From: Temnopleurus reevesii
Lineage: Eukaryota; Echinodermata; Echinoidea; Temnopleuroida; Temnopleuridae
Assembly: GCA_036244855.1 (NCBI GenBank)
Contig: BQKZ01007257.1
Coordinates: 1 to 14,972, forward strand
DNA: 14,972 nt
Reading direction: 5' to 3'
Numbering within the stretch: position 1 is the stretch's first letter; every line of letters begins with the position of its first letter. The notes beneath the pieces were generated by a model, which was not told where the DNA came from, did not search any database, and was given only the letters and a program-made list of their open reading frames with translations. Shown here one piece after another: positions 8,756 to 14,972 of this stretch. The translations under genes were made by a program, and so were the position numbers.

Positions 8756-9330
8756 AAACAGTAACAAAAGAAGAGAAGAGAATAAGAAAGAGAAGGAGAA
8801 GGAGAAGGAGAAAGAGAATGTGAATGAAAAGGAGAAGGAGAATGAGAAGTAGAAGGAGCAGGAGAAGGAGAAGGAGAAGGAGAAGGAGAAGGAGGAGAAT
8901 AATGAGAATGAGAATAAGGAGAATGGGAAGGAGAAGAGAAAGGAAAAGGAGAGGGAGCAGGAGAAGGAGAAGGAGAAGGAGAAGGAGAAGGAGAAAGAGA
9001 AGGGAAAAGAGAAGAGAAGGAGCAGGGGAAGGAGAAGGACAAGGAGAATGAGGAGGAGAAGGAGAAGGAGAAGGAGGAGAAGGAGGAGGAGAGAAAGGAA
9101 GGAAGGAGAAGAAGAGATTGAGGATGAGGGAAAAGAATGAAGTGATTGAATTTAAAGAAGGAGATTGTTGTAATAGAGGCAAGGAGAGAAAGAGGAAGAG
9201 ATAAAATGAGAGAGGTTGGGAAAAGATGAGGGAAGGCCAAGTGAGTAAGAGAAGGAGAAAGAGATAAAGAATCGAGGAGCAAAAGAAGATACAGACGAAG
9301 ATGAGGCCAGGCCAACGTATAGAGAAAGAA
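8756..9330 (+). repeat. Long polypurine tract, (GGAGAA)n and related
   Basis: Nearly every plus-strand base from about 8766 to 9120 is A or G, with a hexamer-like period of GGAGAA/AAGGAG and variants GAGAAT and GAGCAG. From 9120 to 9330 the purine bias continues with more interruptions. Such tracts can form intramolecular triplex (H-DNA), which is established knowledge and not shown here. The Arg-rich plus-strand ORFs and the Ser/Pro/Leu-rich minus-strand ORFs of 184 and 246 codons (8628-9182, 8731-9471) are its translations and not genes. Confidence 0.9.
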
Positions 9331-9945
9331 GATGAGTAATTGATGAAAAATTATTAGTGACAGAGACCCTCGCAGTGAATTTGAGCGCAGCCGGGTAGTG
9401 TAATTAATCAAGACATTGTTTTGCTCCCGGATCCATGTTCTATCCATCCCCCACAAAGCCCACCGACCCATTTATTTTAAATCAGAAACGTTGACTATAT
9501 CAATCGGAGTTTTATTAACAGCGACCAATTTCCACCCTCGCCGCTCTTGATATGCATGTCGCTTTGATACATGACTTCCATTGTCACGGAAGACGTTTTG
9601 GCGCGCACTGTGATTTTTGCGGAGGCAACTTATTATGTGCTCGTTTATTTATTGATGTTTCCTTTTTTTTTTAATTTAGAGCTGTTTCCTCCAAGTCAGA
9701 AATATTGACCTGATTTTTCGGAAAACCATGCAGTAAAATATACCTATAAGTACATATTTATACAAAACCAAATTATATCTAACTGTACAGATTAGTACAC
9801 GTGAACTAAATTGATGTGTTTTTTTAATTGAAATTCAACAATGCAGCTAAAAGCTGATGCACATGAATTGACAGAGTAAAACTGAATAAATTGATGAAAA
9901 TACTGGCAAATTGAAACAGGTATATAATTAAACGATATATTGTGC

Positions 9946-9946
<1 letters not shown>
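9331..9946. other. No gene seen
   Basis: Mixed-composition DNA between the purine tract and the (TTA)n run. I see short T runs near 9664-9672 and a GGATCC context near 9428, but no repeat pair, tRNA box or ORF that I can support. Confidence 0.5.

Positions 9947-10044
<98 letters not shown>
9947..10044 (+). repeat. (TTA)n microsatellite, about 32 units
   Basis: An almost pure trinucleotide run with a single interruption, a C at 10005 (TTATCATTA). The Ile-only ORFs on both strands (9792-10079 minus, 9940-10146 plus) come from this repeat. Confidence 0.95.
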
Positions 10045-10865
10045 GCTATGATCAAATATCTAGAAATAAAAGTCAACAAAAAAGGGGAACGACATATATA
10101 TTTTAATCAAAAAGTAAAAATCAGGCAAAATAGTAATTACGACTGAAATACAAATGTTGCCAGAGTGAATATATTAATGGAAAATGAAAACAAAAATTTA
10201 ATGATAAATACAGAATCGAAGAATCTGAAAATGTAGAACTATAACAGTTAATTATCGTCCGTACCACTCCCACTCTCCCTCTCTATAAAAGTAAAAGATC
10301 CCTTATAATTTTTGTGTTGAATGTATCTTGGTAATTTCGTATCTCAAGCATTTTCATCCTTCAAAGTCGGAAAAGAACCATTATTTCTTCCTTTTACTGG
10401 AGACGTTTGATATGACCTTCTAAATCTATCAATCCATCAATCCGCAAATGTATACACGTGACCTTGTAAAGAAAATAATCTCGATGTCCTTTTAATATCG
10501 CTCCGAACTTGACTGTCTCTTTTAGAGTCAATCAGGCGATATCCTTTAGTTATTGTTCGTAGATTGAAACTGATATTAAAAGATAATATACCCATTTCCC
10601 GAAATGATTTAATTTCAGTAAGAGTATAGATAGATCAGTCAAAGGGATAAATTTGATTGAATGATATCATGTGATAAAGGAGGAAACAATCGTTGCTATT
10701 TCTCAAAAAGAATGCATGATACACACTAAGAAAAAAGTGCAACTTTGCACCTTTGAGGGGGGAGTATACATTGATGTATTGGAAGTGAAAGATATGTGGA
10801 TATTCAAATTAATATAAACGAATAGTAATGGAAATTGTAAATAAAAAGATTTTGAAAAGTAGAAC
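10045..10865. other. No gene seen; weak palindromes and a TATA-like word
   Basis: AT-rich DNA. TATAAAAG at 10284-10291 follows a CT-rich stretch and resembles a TATA box, but no transcript can be tied to it. A perfect 11-bp inverted repeat pairs CTTTTAATATC (10489-10499) with GATATTAAAAG (10572-10582). GTGCAA/TTGCAC at 10737-10750 is a small hairpin. No ORF here is persuasive. Confidence 0.45.
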
Positions 10866-10869
10866 TTAG

Positions 10870-11030
10870 TCAATATTGCCGCCAACGGCCCAAAAAGGGG
10901 TACACACGCTACTGCCCTGTGAAGTTACCCGGAGGCTATTAAAACACCATAGATTGTACCATGTAGGACTCGAACCTATACGACCTCTTGATGATTAGAC
11001 CAGTATCTTAACCACTAGACCACGGAAGCG
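10870..11030 (-). mobile_element. tRNA-derived SINE head, family 3
   Basis: The minus strand has a perfect-looking A box TGGTCTAGTGG (11022-11012) and B box GGTTCGAGTCC (10976-10966) at normal tRNA spacing. The T stem is nearly paired (ATAGG/CCTAC), but the acceptor and anticodon stems do not pair, so it is a tRNA-derived element or tRNA pseudogene. Downstream lies GGTGTTTTAATAGCCTCCGG (about 10950-10931), which resembles AGGTGTTTAAATGGCTGCC of the SINE at 2850-3082. TTTTTGGGCCGT near 10890 also occurs on the minus strand near 2813-2824. The 3' end is not defined. Confidence 0.6.
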
Positions 11031-11064
11031 CCCTTAGCTAGCGATAAGGTTCTGTGAATCGGGT

Positions 11065-11143
11065 GACTTCAAGTACGATGTTGATCGCTGGTGTTGGTGT
11101 TGCAACAAAACCAACACCAGCGTTCAACACCAAACTTGAAGTC
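11065..11143. repeat. Foldback with 33-bp arms
   Basis: The left arm (11065-11097, GACTTCAAGT ... GGTGTTGG) and the right arm (11111-11143, CCAACACC ... ACTTGAAGTC) pair over 33 positions with about four mismatches, around a 13-base spacer that itself contains TTGCAA. This is one of the strongest cruciform-capable structures in the window. It lies just outside the family 3 SINE. It may be a tiny foldback element. Confidence 0.8.
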
Positions 11144-11208
11144 TGTCGGTGTTTGGGGTAGACCTCGCAAGATTCTGACGTATTTCCGGTCGTTTCTGTA
11201 TCACTTCT

Positions 11209-11242
11209 GTAAACTGACCAACGGTGTTGGAGCTCAGTTTAC
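11209..11242. repeat. Stem-loop with 14 paired bases
   Basis: GTAAACTGA (11209-11217) pairs perfectly with TCAGTTTAC (11234-11242). The stem continues as CCAAC (11218-11222) with GTTGG (11226-11230), leaving a GGT loop and a 3-base AGC bulge. The GTTGG/CCAAC words echo those in the foldback 70 bp upstream, so the two structures may share an origin. Confidence 0.75.
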
Positions 11243-11600
11243 GGACCGTTTTGCTTTCTCAACACCAACAACAACACCGGACACCGTACTTAAAGTTACC
11301 CTATGTGTGTACCCCTCTGTTGACTGTATCATTACGACACCCAGCGGAATTAATCACAAACCTTTCAAGAATAGATTATCAAGAAATTGGGTTGATTATA
11401 AAATGTTGCAAATTATATTTATTGTGGTGATTGATATGGTTGCAAAGGTATCGGCATTATATTGTCTCGTTCAAATAAAAAACAGGTAAAGAATGGTGCA
11501 AATTCAAACGTGATCCGAGGAGATGTAATGATGCGCGTTAATAGTGGATTTAATACGATTCGGTTCAGCTAAGCTCTTCACCTATTGATCTGTTATGAAG
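11243..11600. other. No gene supported
   Basis: The stretch begins with repeated CAACACC words (11261-11282). A 132-codon ORF (11091-11489) spans the foldbacks and this stretch. It contains no domain I recognise and depends on the palindromic sequence for its N-terminal part, so I do not call it. Confidence 0.5.
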
Positions 11601-11671
11601 TTGTATGCGGACCCTCTCTCCAAACACGGCACGGCATCACGGTACGGTGATTACACCCTATCTCCCGTGTG

Positions 11672-11720
11672 ATTGGCCAATTGATCAACATACTTTGCGC
11701 GGAGGAGCGCGCTGGCCAAT
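11672..11720. promoter_or_regulatory. CCAAT-box cluster, possible promoter
   Basis: ATTGGCCAAT (11672-11681) is a perfect palindrome carrying CCAAT on both strands. A second CTGGCCAATAGC starts at 11712, and a GC-rich GCGCGGAGGAGCGCGC lies between them (11697-11712). The local GC content is raised compared with the flanks. CCAAT boxes and GC-rich blocks are common in animal promoters, but there is no nearby supported gene, so the call is speculative. A 127-codon ORF (11605-11988) crosses the site and has no recognisable domain. Confidence 0.25.
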
Positions 11721-11823
11721 AGCAACCAAGATACCTCGAAAATGCTGTGTCGTTTATACCGTGACGTGTTTGGTGTGCTGGGGCCTGTATGCGGGGCTCT
11801 CTAACAGAGCATCGGCCGTGTTC

Positions 11824-12086
11824 TACGAGCACTTCACCACGCCTGTACAATCATGGCTTGTAAAACAAGATGAAATCATTAAAGGAGTGCCCTACACTTT
11901 TGCAGCAAGTTCCTTTAAATTGCAATCACTATTACTTCCTCAAATTGGCAACAATATAAATTTTACTTTTCTTTTTACACGTACATAAATTTATATACGA
12001 GCACTCCACTACGCCTGTCCAATCATGGCTTGGAAGACAAGATGAAACGCACAAGCGAAATCATTAAAGGGGTGCTCTACACTTTT
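11824..12086 (+). repeat. Diverged direct duplication, about 80-90 bp, offset 172
   Basis: Copy 1 (11824-11901) and copy 2 (11996-12086) share TACGAGCAC, the CACGCCTGTNCAATCATGGC core, ACAAGATGAAA, ATCATTAAAGGRGTGC and CTACACTTTT. Copy 2 has 13 extra bases (CGCACAAGCGAAA) in its middle, ending in the same GAAA that precedes them, as if a small local duplication occurred. The copies are separated by 94 bp of AT-rich DNA. This may be a two-copy remnant of a minisatellite or of paired element ends. Confidence 0.75.
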
Positions 12087-12134
12087 TAAAAGCAAGACGC
12101 TTCCAATGTTTTAGTGCACTCTTGCTTTTTAAGA
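12087..12134. repeat. Short inverted repeat after the duplication
   Basis: TTAAAAGCAAGA (from 12086) pairs with TCTTGCTTTTTAA (about 12120-12132) across roughly 23 bases, which gives a hairpin directly beyond copy 2 of the direct duplication. Confidence 0.5.
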
Positions 12135-12463
12135 AGACGGTAAAAAGAGCAAGGAGTGGGGTGGGGAGAGAGAAGGTAGTAAGACAGTCTGAAAGAACTT
12201 TATATCATGTGGTTGGTAAAGGTTTCCTCATCTACACGGATTAGAACCAAAAGTAAACGCAGATACGTCATGATATGAAATCGGGATGCGCTCTGTAATC
12301 TTGGCAGCAAGGCGTGTCAAGCCCTTACCCAATCGTACTTTGTAAAATAGGAGTACATTCATAAAATTCATGGAACTTTTTAGAGAAGAAATGCTCATTA
12401 ATTTTTATTTCATCGTTTGAATCCAAACTTGGCTATGTCACTATATAAGATGGTTTCCCCGTT
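12135..12463. other. No gene; one weak tRNA-like B box on the minus strand
   Basis: TGGTTCTAATCC on the minus strand (about 12254-12243) matches the pol III B box at most positions. Upstream on that strand is a GC-richer segment to about 12330, but no clear A box is seen. It could be a decayed SINE head. The rest of the stretch shows nothing. Confidence 0.3.
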
Positions 12464-12498
12464 TGTGTGTGTGTGTGTGGGGAGGGGAGGGGGAGGGG
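12464..12498 (+). repeat. (GT)n followed by a G-quadruplex motif
   Basis: A short (GT)n run (12464-12478) passes directly into GGGGAGGGGAGGGGGAGGGG (12479-12498). Four G runs of four or five bases separated by single A residues satisfy the usual intramolecular G4 pattern with very short loops. Confidence 0.85.
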
Positions 12499-12572
12499 AT
12501 CGATTTGTAAAAGTCTTCAAAACGCAAAAACTCCCGTTGCTTCAAGTCTTTCTTCTGATTTTATTTTTGTAG

Positions 12573-12751
12573 ATTCATATGTACAACCGAGTACCGTCTC
12601 ATTTGCGAAAGTAACACTTGAGGAGAAAATGGCCTGTATTGATATTTTCAAAATGGAATTGGACATTATTTGTAGAAAACGGGGGTTATTAAAGCGAGCA
12701 ACACAAACATTGAATCAGCTCATTACTTCTAAAAGAGCCCCAATGCATTGA
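12573..12751 (+). CDS. Possible terminal coding exon, unrecognised protein
   Basis: A textbook-looking 3' splice site precedes this segment: a branch-like TTCTGAT, a pyrimidine-rich TTTTATTTTTG, then TAG ending at 12572. From there an open frame of about 59 codons runs to TGA at 12749-12751. The translated tail is polar and Lys-rich, with acidic-basic alternation after KVTLEEKMACIDIFKMELDI, compatible with a short helix, and I recognise no family. No upstream exon with a matching donor and no AATAAA signal soon after the stop was found. The open frame extends upstream through the G-rich run, so a chance ORF is quite possible. Confidence 0.15.
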
Positions 12752-12965
12752 ACACAAGCGCAGACAATTCTAAAACAATAACATTCTTTGGGTTGAAAGG
12801 AAAGAAGAGTTCGTTTAGATCGATGTGCGATACTAATCAAAGCAGCGAAATCTCATAAAATGTTGTGGTAATTTAGGTTATCATGACTACTCGAATGTTA
12901 TTCCCTCACACGTCATTTTCGTCTGATATTGCGAGCGATATATTTTGCCAATGTTTGGTCGGAAG
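12752..12965. other. No feature seen
   Basis: Single-copy-looking AT-rich DNA between the possible exon and the TTAA-flanked element. Confidence 0.5.
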
Positions 12966-13563
12966 TTAAAGGAGAATTACACCCAGACAATAATGTACTG
13001 TCAGTAAACGAAGAAAAATAAGATGAACAAACTGTGAAAGTTTGAGCAAAATTGGATAATCCGTTCAAAAGTTATGAATTTTCAAAGTCATCATTTCCAC
13101 ATGTGCTGGGCATCCTTGAAATGGCATGCGTATAGCTAATTAGCATAATCTGTGATGTCATACATGGAGAACTCTTCATTCACTTTGTATATAAATTTAT
13201 TGAAAATGGATCAATATCATATTTCAAATGAGGAATCCACCCGTTCGTTCTGGAATGCTTGCAGAATTGATGTGGCTATAATATATTTAACCGAAGAAAC
13301 AAAATTTTGTCTACTTTTCTTGAAAAAAGAGGAAAATGTGAAATTTTGTGTACAAAGCGAATGGAGAGTTCTCCATGTTGGCGGCAATTTTGTGCCTGTG
13401 CGTTTGCCAATCTAAGGAGCCATGAGGGGTGTAAATAAAAACTTCGAAAATTCATAACTTTTGAATGGATTATCCGATTTTGCTCAAATTGTCACAGTTT
13501 GTTCATCTTATTTTTCTTCATTTAATGATAGCAATTTAATCTTTGAGTGTAGTTCCCCTTTAA
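12966..13563. mobile_element. 598-bp non-autonomous DNA transposon with TTAA ends
   Basis: The element is bounded by TTAA at 12966-12969 and 13560-13563. The termini are TTAAAGGAGAATTACAC on the left and, on the complementary strand, TTAAAGGGGAACTACAC on the right. The arms are about 120 bp. Their best block (13010-13088 with 13441-13520) keeps AAGAAAAATAAGATGAACAA and CAAAAGTTATGAATTTTC. A second, inner inverted repeat pairs ACATGGAGAACTCT (13163-13176) with AGAGTTCTCCATGT. The TTAA target is typical of the piggyBac and Kolobok superfamilies. There is no transposase, and an 87-codon ORF in the centre (13152-13415) has no recognisable domain. Confidence 0.8.
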
Positions 13564-13989
13564 ACATAGATTATCAAAATATCACATATAATTTGAAAGC
13601 AAGCAATTGGATTCCACCATGAAACGTAGTCATTGATATTGGATAATATTATGGCGGGATCGTTGCTAGGAATTTGCTTTGGAAATACAAACGATGATTA
13701 ATTGAAGCCCTGGGCAGTTGGTAGATGTACGTGGAGTAGAAAAGGGTGATTTTAATGAAATGTCCAGATTTTGTAATGTCCAGATGCCTTGGATAGAAGA
13801 ACGAATGATCTTCACAGCTCAGGTGAAAATGGTCAATCGCCGGACACTGGTTCAATTTAGCCCCTCACCAAAGGCGTAGGTGTAGGGGGAACCACCGATT
13901 CGGAGGCCAGAACAAAATCAATCAAGCGAAGTTGGACAGATACGTAATTTCTGACCTCTGGGTGGTTGCACTCCGTAAGTGGCGACTCG
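13564..13989. other. No gene seen
   Basis: Two 68-codon minus-strand ORFs overlap this stretch (13649-13855 and 13857-14063) without any motif. GGCGTAGGTGTAGGGGG (13873-13889) resembles, inverted, CCTACCTACGCCCCTACC in the following duplication, so this may be part of the same repeat. Confidence 0.4.
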
Positions 13990-14266
13990 TTAGGAAAATT
14001 CAAACCGTTAAAATTATGTCTATGCCCCTGCTCATTTCTGTACCACCCTCCCAATTCCCACATTTTCCTTATTTATTTGTCATGTGATGCCCCAATAACC
14101 CCTAGGACATGCTACTAAATACAGGGAAATTCGAACCCTTCCTTGAAAAAAAAATCCTACCTACGCCCCTACCCATTTCTGTGCCACCCTTCCAATTCCC
14201 GTGTTTTCCTTATTTGTTTGTCATTTGATGCCCCCATACCTCCTTGGATACGCTACTAAATACAGG
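13990..14266 (+). repeat. Tandem duplication, 141-bp period, two copies
   Basis: GCCCCTGCTCATTTCTG at 14024 pairs with GCCCCTACCCATTTCTG at 14165, and GCTACTAAATACAGG at 14111 pairs with the same word at 14252. Both give a period of 141 bp. Between them the copies share CACCCTYCCAATTCCC and TTTTCCTTATTTRTTTGTCAT. Divergence is moderate. The copies carry no ORF. This could be a minisatellite or a partial tandem copy of a dispersed repeat. Confidence 0.8.
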
Positions 14267-14725
14267 CAGATTGATGCGATTACGATGGTGTACTTTCACG
14301 GGGCTAAAGGGAGTTCGGAAGTAGGATCAGATGGCTGCGGGCAAATTGAATGATATGGGTTTGACGGGGGATTGGTTACGCTAACAGAGATGCCAGACGC
14401 TCCGAAATTGATATGAGGTACATTTTCCTATTAATGCAAAGCCTTCGTGAGAATGTAATGGCTGAGGATGTGGTTATTGTTGTCATAATTTCTCTCACTT
14501 TTGTTCAGCTGTTACAATATTCAATTTTTAATGTTGACCTCACGTATTTTGAGAACGGTTGGCAGCGCCGGGGGTGACTCCAGAAGCGCTCGGATTCTTT
14601 ACACTTTAACCTTTTGAAGAGACATTTGAAGAAATCTAAACAATATTCTTGGATTTACATGCTTTAGCCGACAAGGAAATAGAATAATGTGACGAAAAGA
14701 AAACTGCAACACTGAATCAATCAAC
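14267..14725. other. No gene seen
   Basis: Single-copy-looking DNA of mixed composition. A 63-codon minus-strand ORF (14599-14790) runs into the MITE and is not supported. Confidence 0.5.
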
Positions 14726-14900
14726 CTGGGAGGTGTTTCACTAAATTCGTTCTTAAAGTTACGCAAGACTTTAAGATTGACTAGTATCAATTCTTGCGCT
14801 AAATGCGCGTCATGAATTATTACGCATGCACAAGAAGCGATACCAGTCGATCTTAAAGTCCTTCTTAAAGTCTTTCTTATCTTGGTGAAACACCTCCCTG
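14726..14900. mobile_element. Near-palindromic MITE, copy 2 (175 bp)
   Basis: It begins CTGGGAGGTGTTTCACTAAA and ends CTTGGTGAAACACCTCCCTG. The inner arms pair GATTGACTAGTATCAATTCTTG with CAAGAAGCGATACCAGTCGATC, with mismatches, around a loop holding ATGCGCGTCATGAATTATTACGCAT. The right arm is closer to copy 1 (2064-2240) than the left arm is: TCTTTCTTATCTTGGTGAAA is shared, whereas the left arm has AAATTCGTTCTTAAAG where copy 1 has AGATAAGAGAGACTTT. As in copy 1, one end reads CAGGGAGG and the other CTGGGAGG, but the orientation is swapped. Confidence 0.8.
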
Positions 14901-14972
14901 GTAAACCAGAGAGATATTTTACGAGACTGTGATATGTCTTAGGTAAACTTCGCGACTTACTTACATGGTCCG
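14901..14972. other. Right window edge, nothing seen
   Basis: Seventy-two bases after the MITE, with no repeat or box recognised. Confidence 0.5.

Noticed and set aside
8628..9471. 184- and 246-codon minus-strand ORFs rich in Ser, Pro and Leu, and Arg-rich plus-strand ORFs
   Set aside because: They are translations of the polypurine hexamer tract in different frames, with low complexity and no independent support.
9792..10146. Poly-Ile ORFs on both strands
   Set aside because: They are read-through of the (TTA)n microsatellite.
10284..10291. TATAAAAG as a TATA box
   Set aside because: A single match in AT-rich DNA with no downstream gene is expected by chance.
10966..11030. Functional tRNA gene on the minus strand
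   Set aside because: The A and B boxes are good, but the acceptor stem does not pair and the anticodon stem is broken, so a SINE head or pseudogene is the better reading.
11091..11489. 132-codon plus-strand ORF
   Set aside because: Its first part is encoded by a palindrome and by CAACACC repeats. There is no recognisable domain, and no splice or promoter context supports it.
11605..11988. 127-codon plus-strand ORF with a possible short hydrophobic segment (CCVVYTVTCLVCWGLYAGL)
   Set aside because: It overlaps one copy of a non-coding direct duplication whose second copy has a 13-base insertion that breaks the frame. No family is recognised.
13152..13415. 87-codon ORF inside the TTAA-flanked element, considered as a transposase remnant
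   Set aside because: It lies across the inner inverted repeats and shows no catalytic-type motif. The element is too short to be autonomous.

Overview
The window looks like intergenic or intronic DNA from an animal nuclear genome. I find no convincing protein gene, rRNA or intact tRNA. It is AT-rich, dense in microsatellites and minisatellites, and carries tRNA-derived SINE heads and several foldback (MITE-like) elements. No ORF longer than about 250 codons exists, and the longest ones are translations of simple repeats. This fits a metazoan. The mix of SINEs and palindromic MITEs suggests a marine invertebrate, and an echinoderm is plausible, but the taxon is an inference from repeat style and not from any gene.

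Layout, left. Positions 1-470 hold a degenerate GTCATGGAA-type repeat. 480-1010 is a diverged tandem array. 1157-1395 is a long imperfect inverted repeat, followed directly by a tRNA-derived SINE (about 1405-1605, + strand). A second member of the same SINE family lies at about 2585-2785 on the - strand. Between them is a 177-bp near-palindromic MITE (2064-2240), and an (AG)15 run is at 2521-2550. A different SINE with a class II (long variable arm) tRNA-like head lies on the - strand at about 2850-3080. 3090-4840 is featureless.

Layout, middle. 4848-5630 is a tandem array of about 242 bp. It runs into a 2.1-kb composite array (5664-7800) of alternating A and B units, each a conserved non-repetitive leader followed by degenerate (CA)n. 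This array contains the only N of the window (6780), exactly where the end of a B unit is joined to the middle of an A unit inside (TA)n, so the assembly there is suspect. 8756-9330 is a long polypurine (GGAGAA)n tract and 9947-10044 is (TTA)n.

Layout, right. A - strand SINE (about 10870-11030) is followed by strong foldbacks at 11065-11143 and 11209-11242. 11600-11760 is a CCAAT-rich stretch, followed by a diverged direct duplication (11824-11901 and 11996-12086). A G-quadruplex motif is at 12479-12498, with a possible terminal exon just after it (12573-12751). A 598-bp TTAA-flanked non-autonomous DNA transposon lies at 12966-13563, a 141-bp tandem duplication at about 13990-14266, and a second copy of the 175-bp MITE at 14726-14900.

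No genes act together here. The biology visible is that of repeats: two MITE families, at least two SINE families and several independent tandem expansions.
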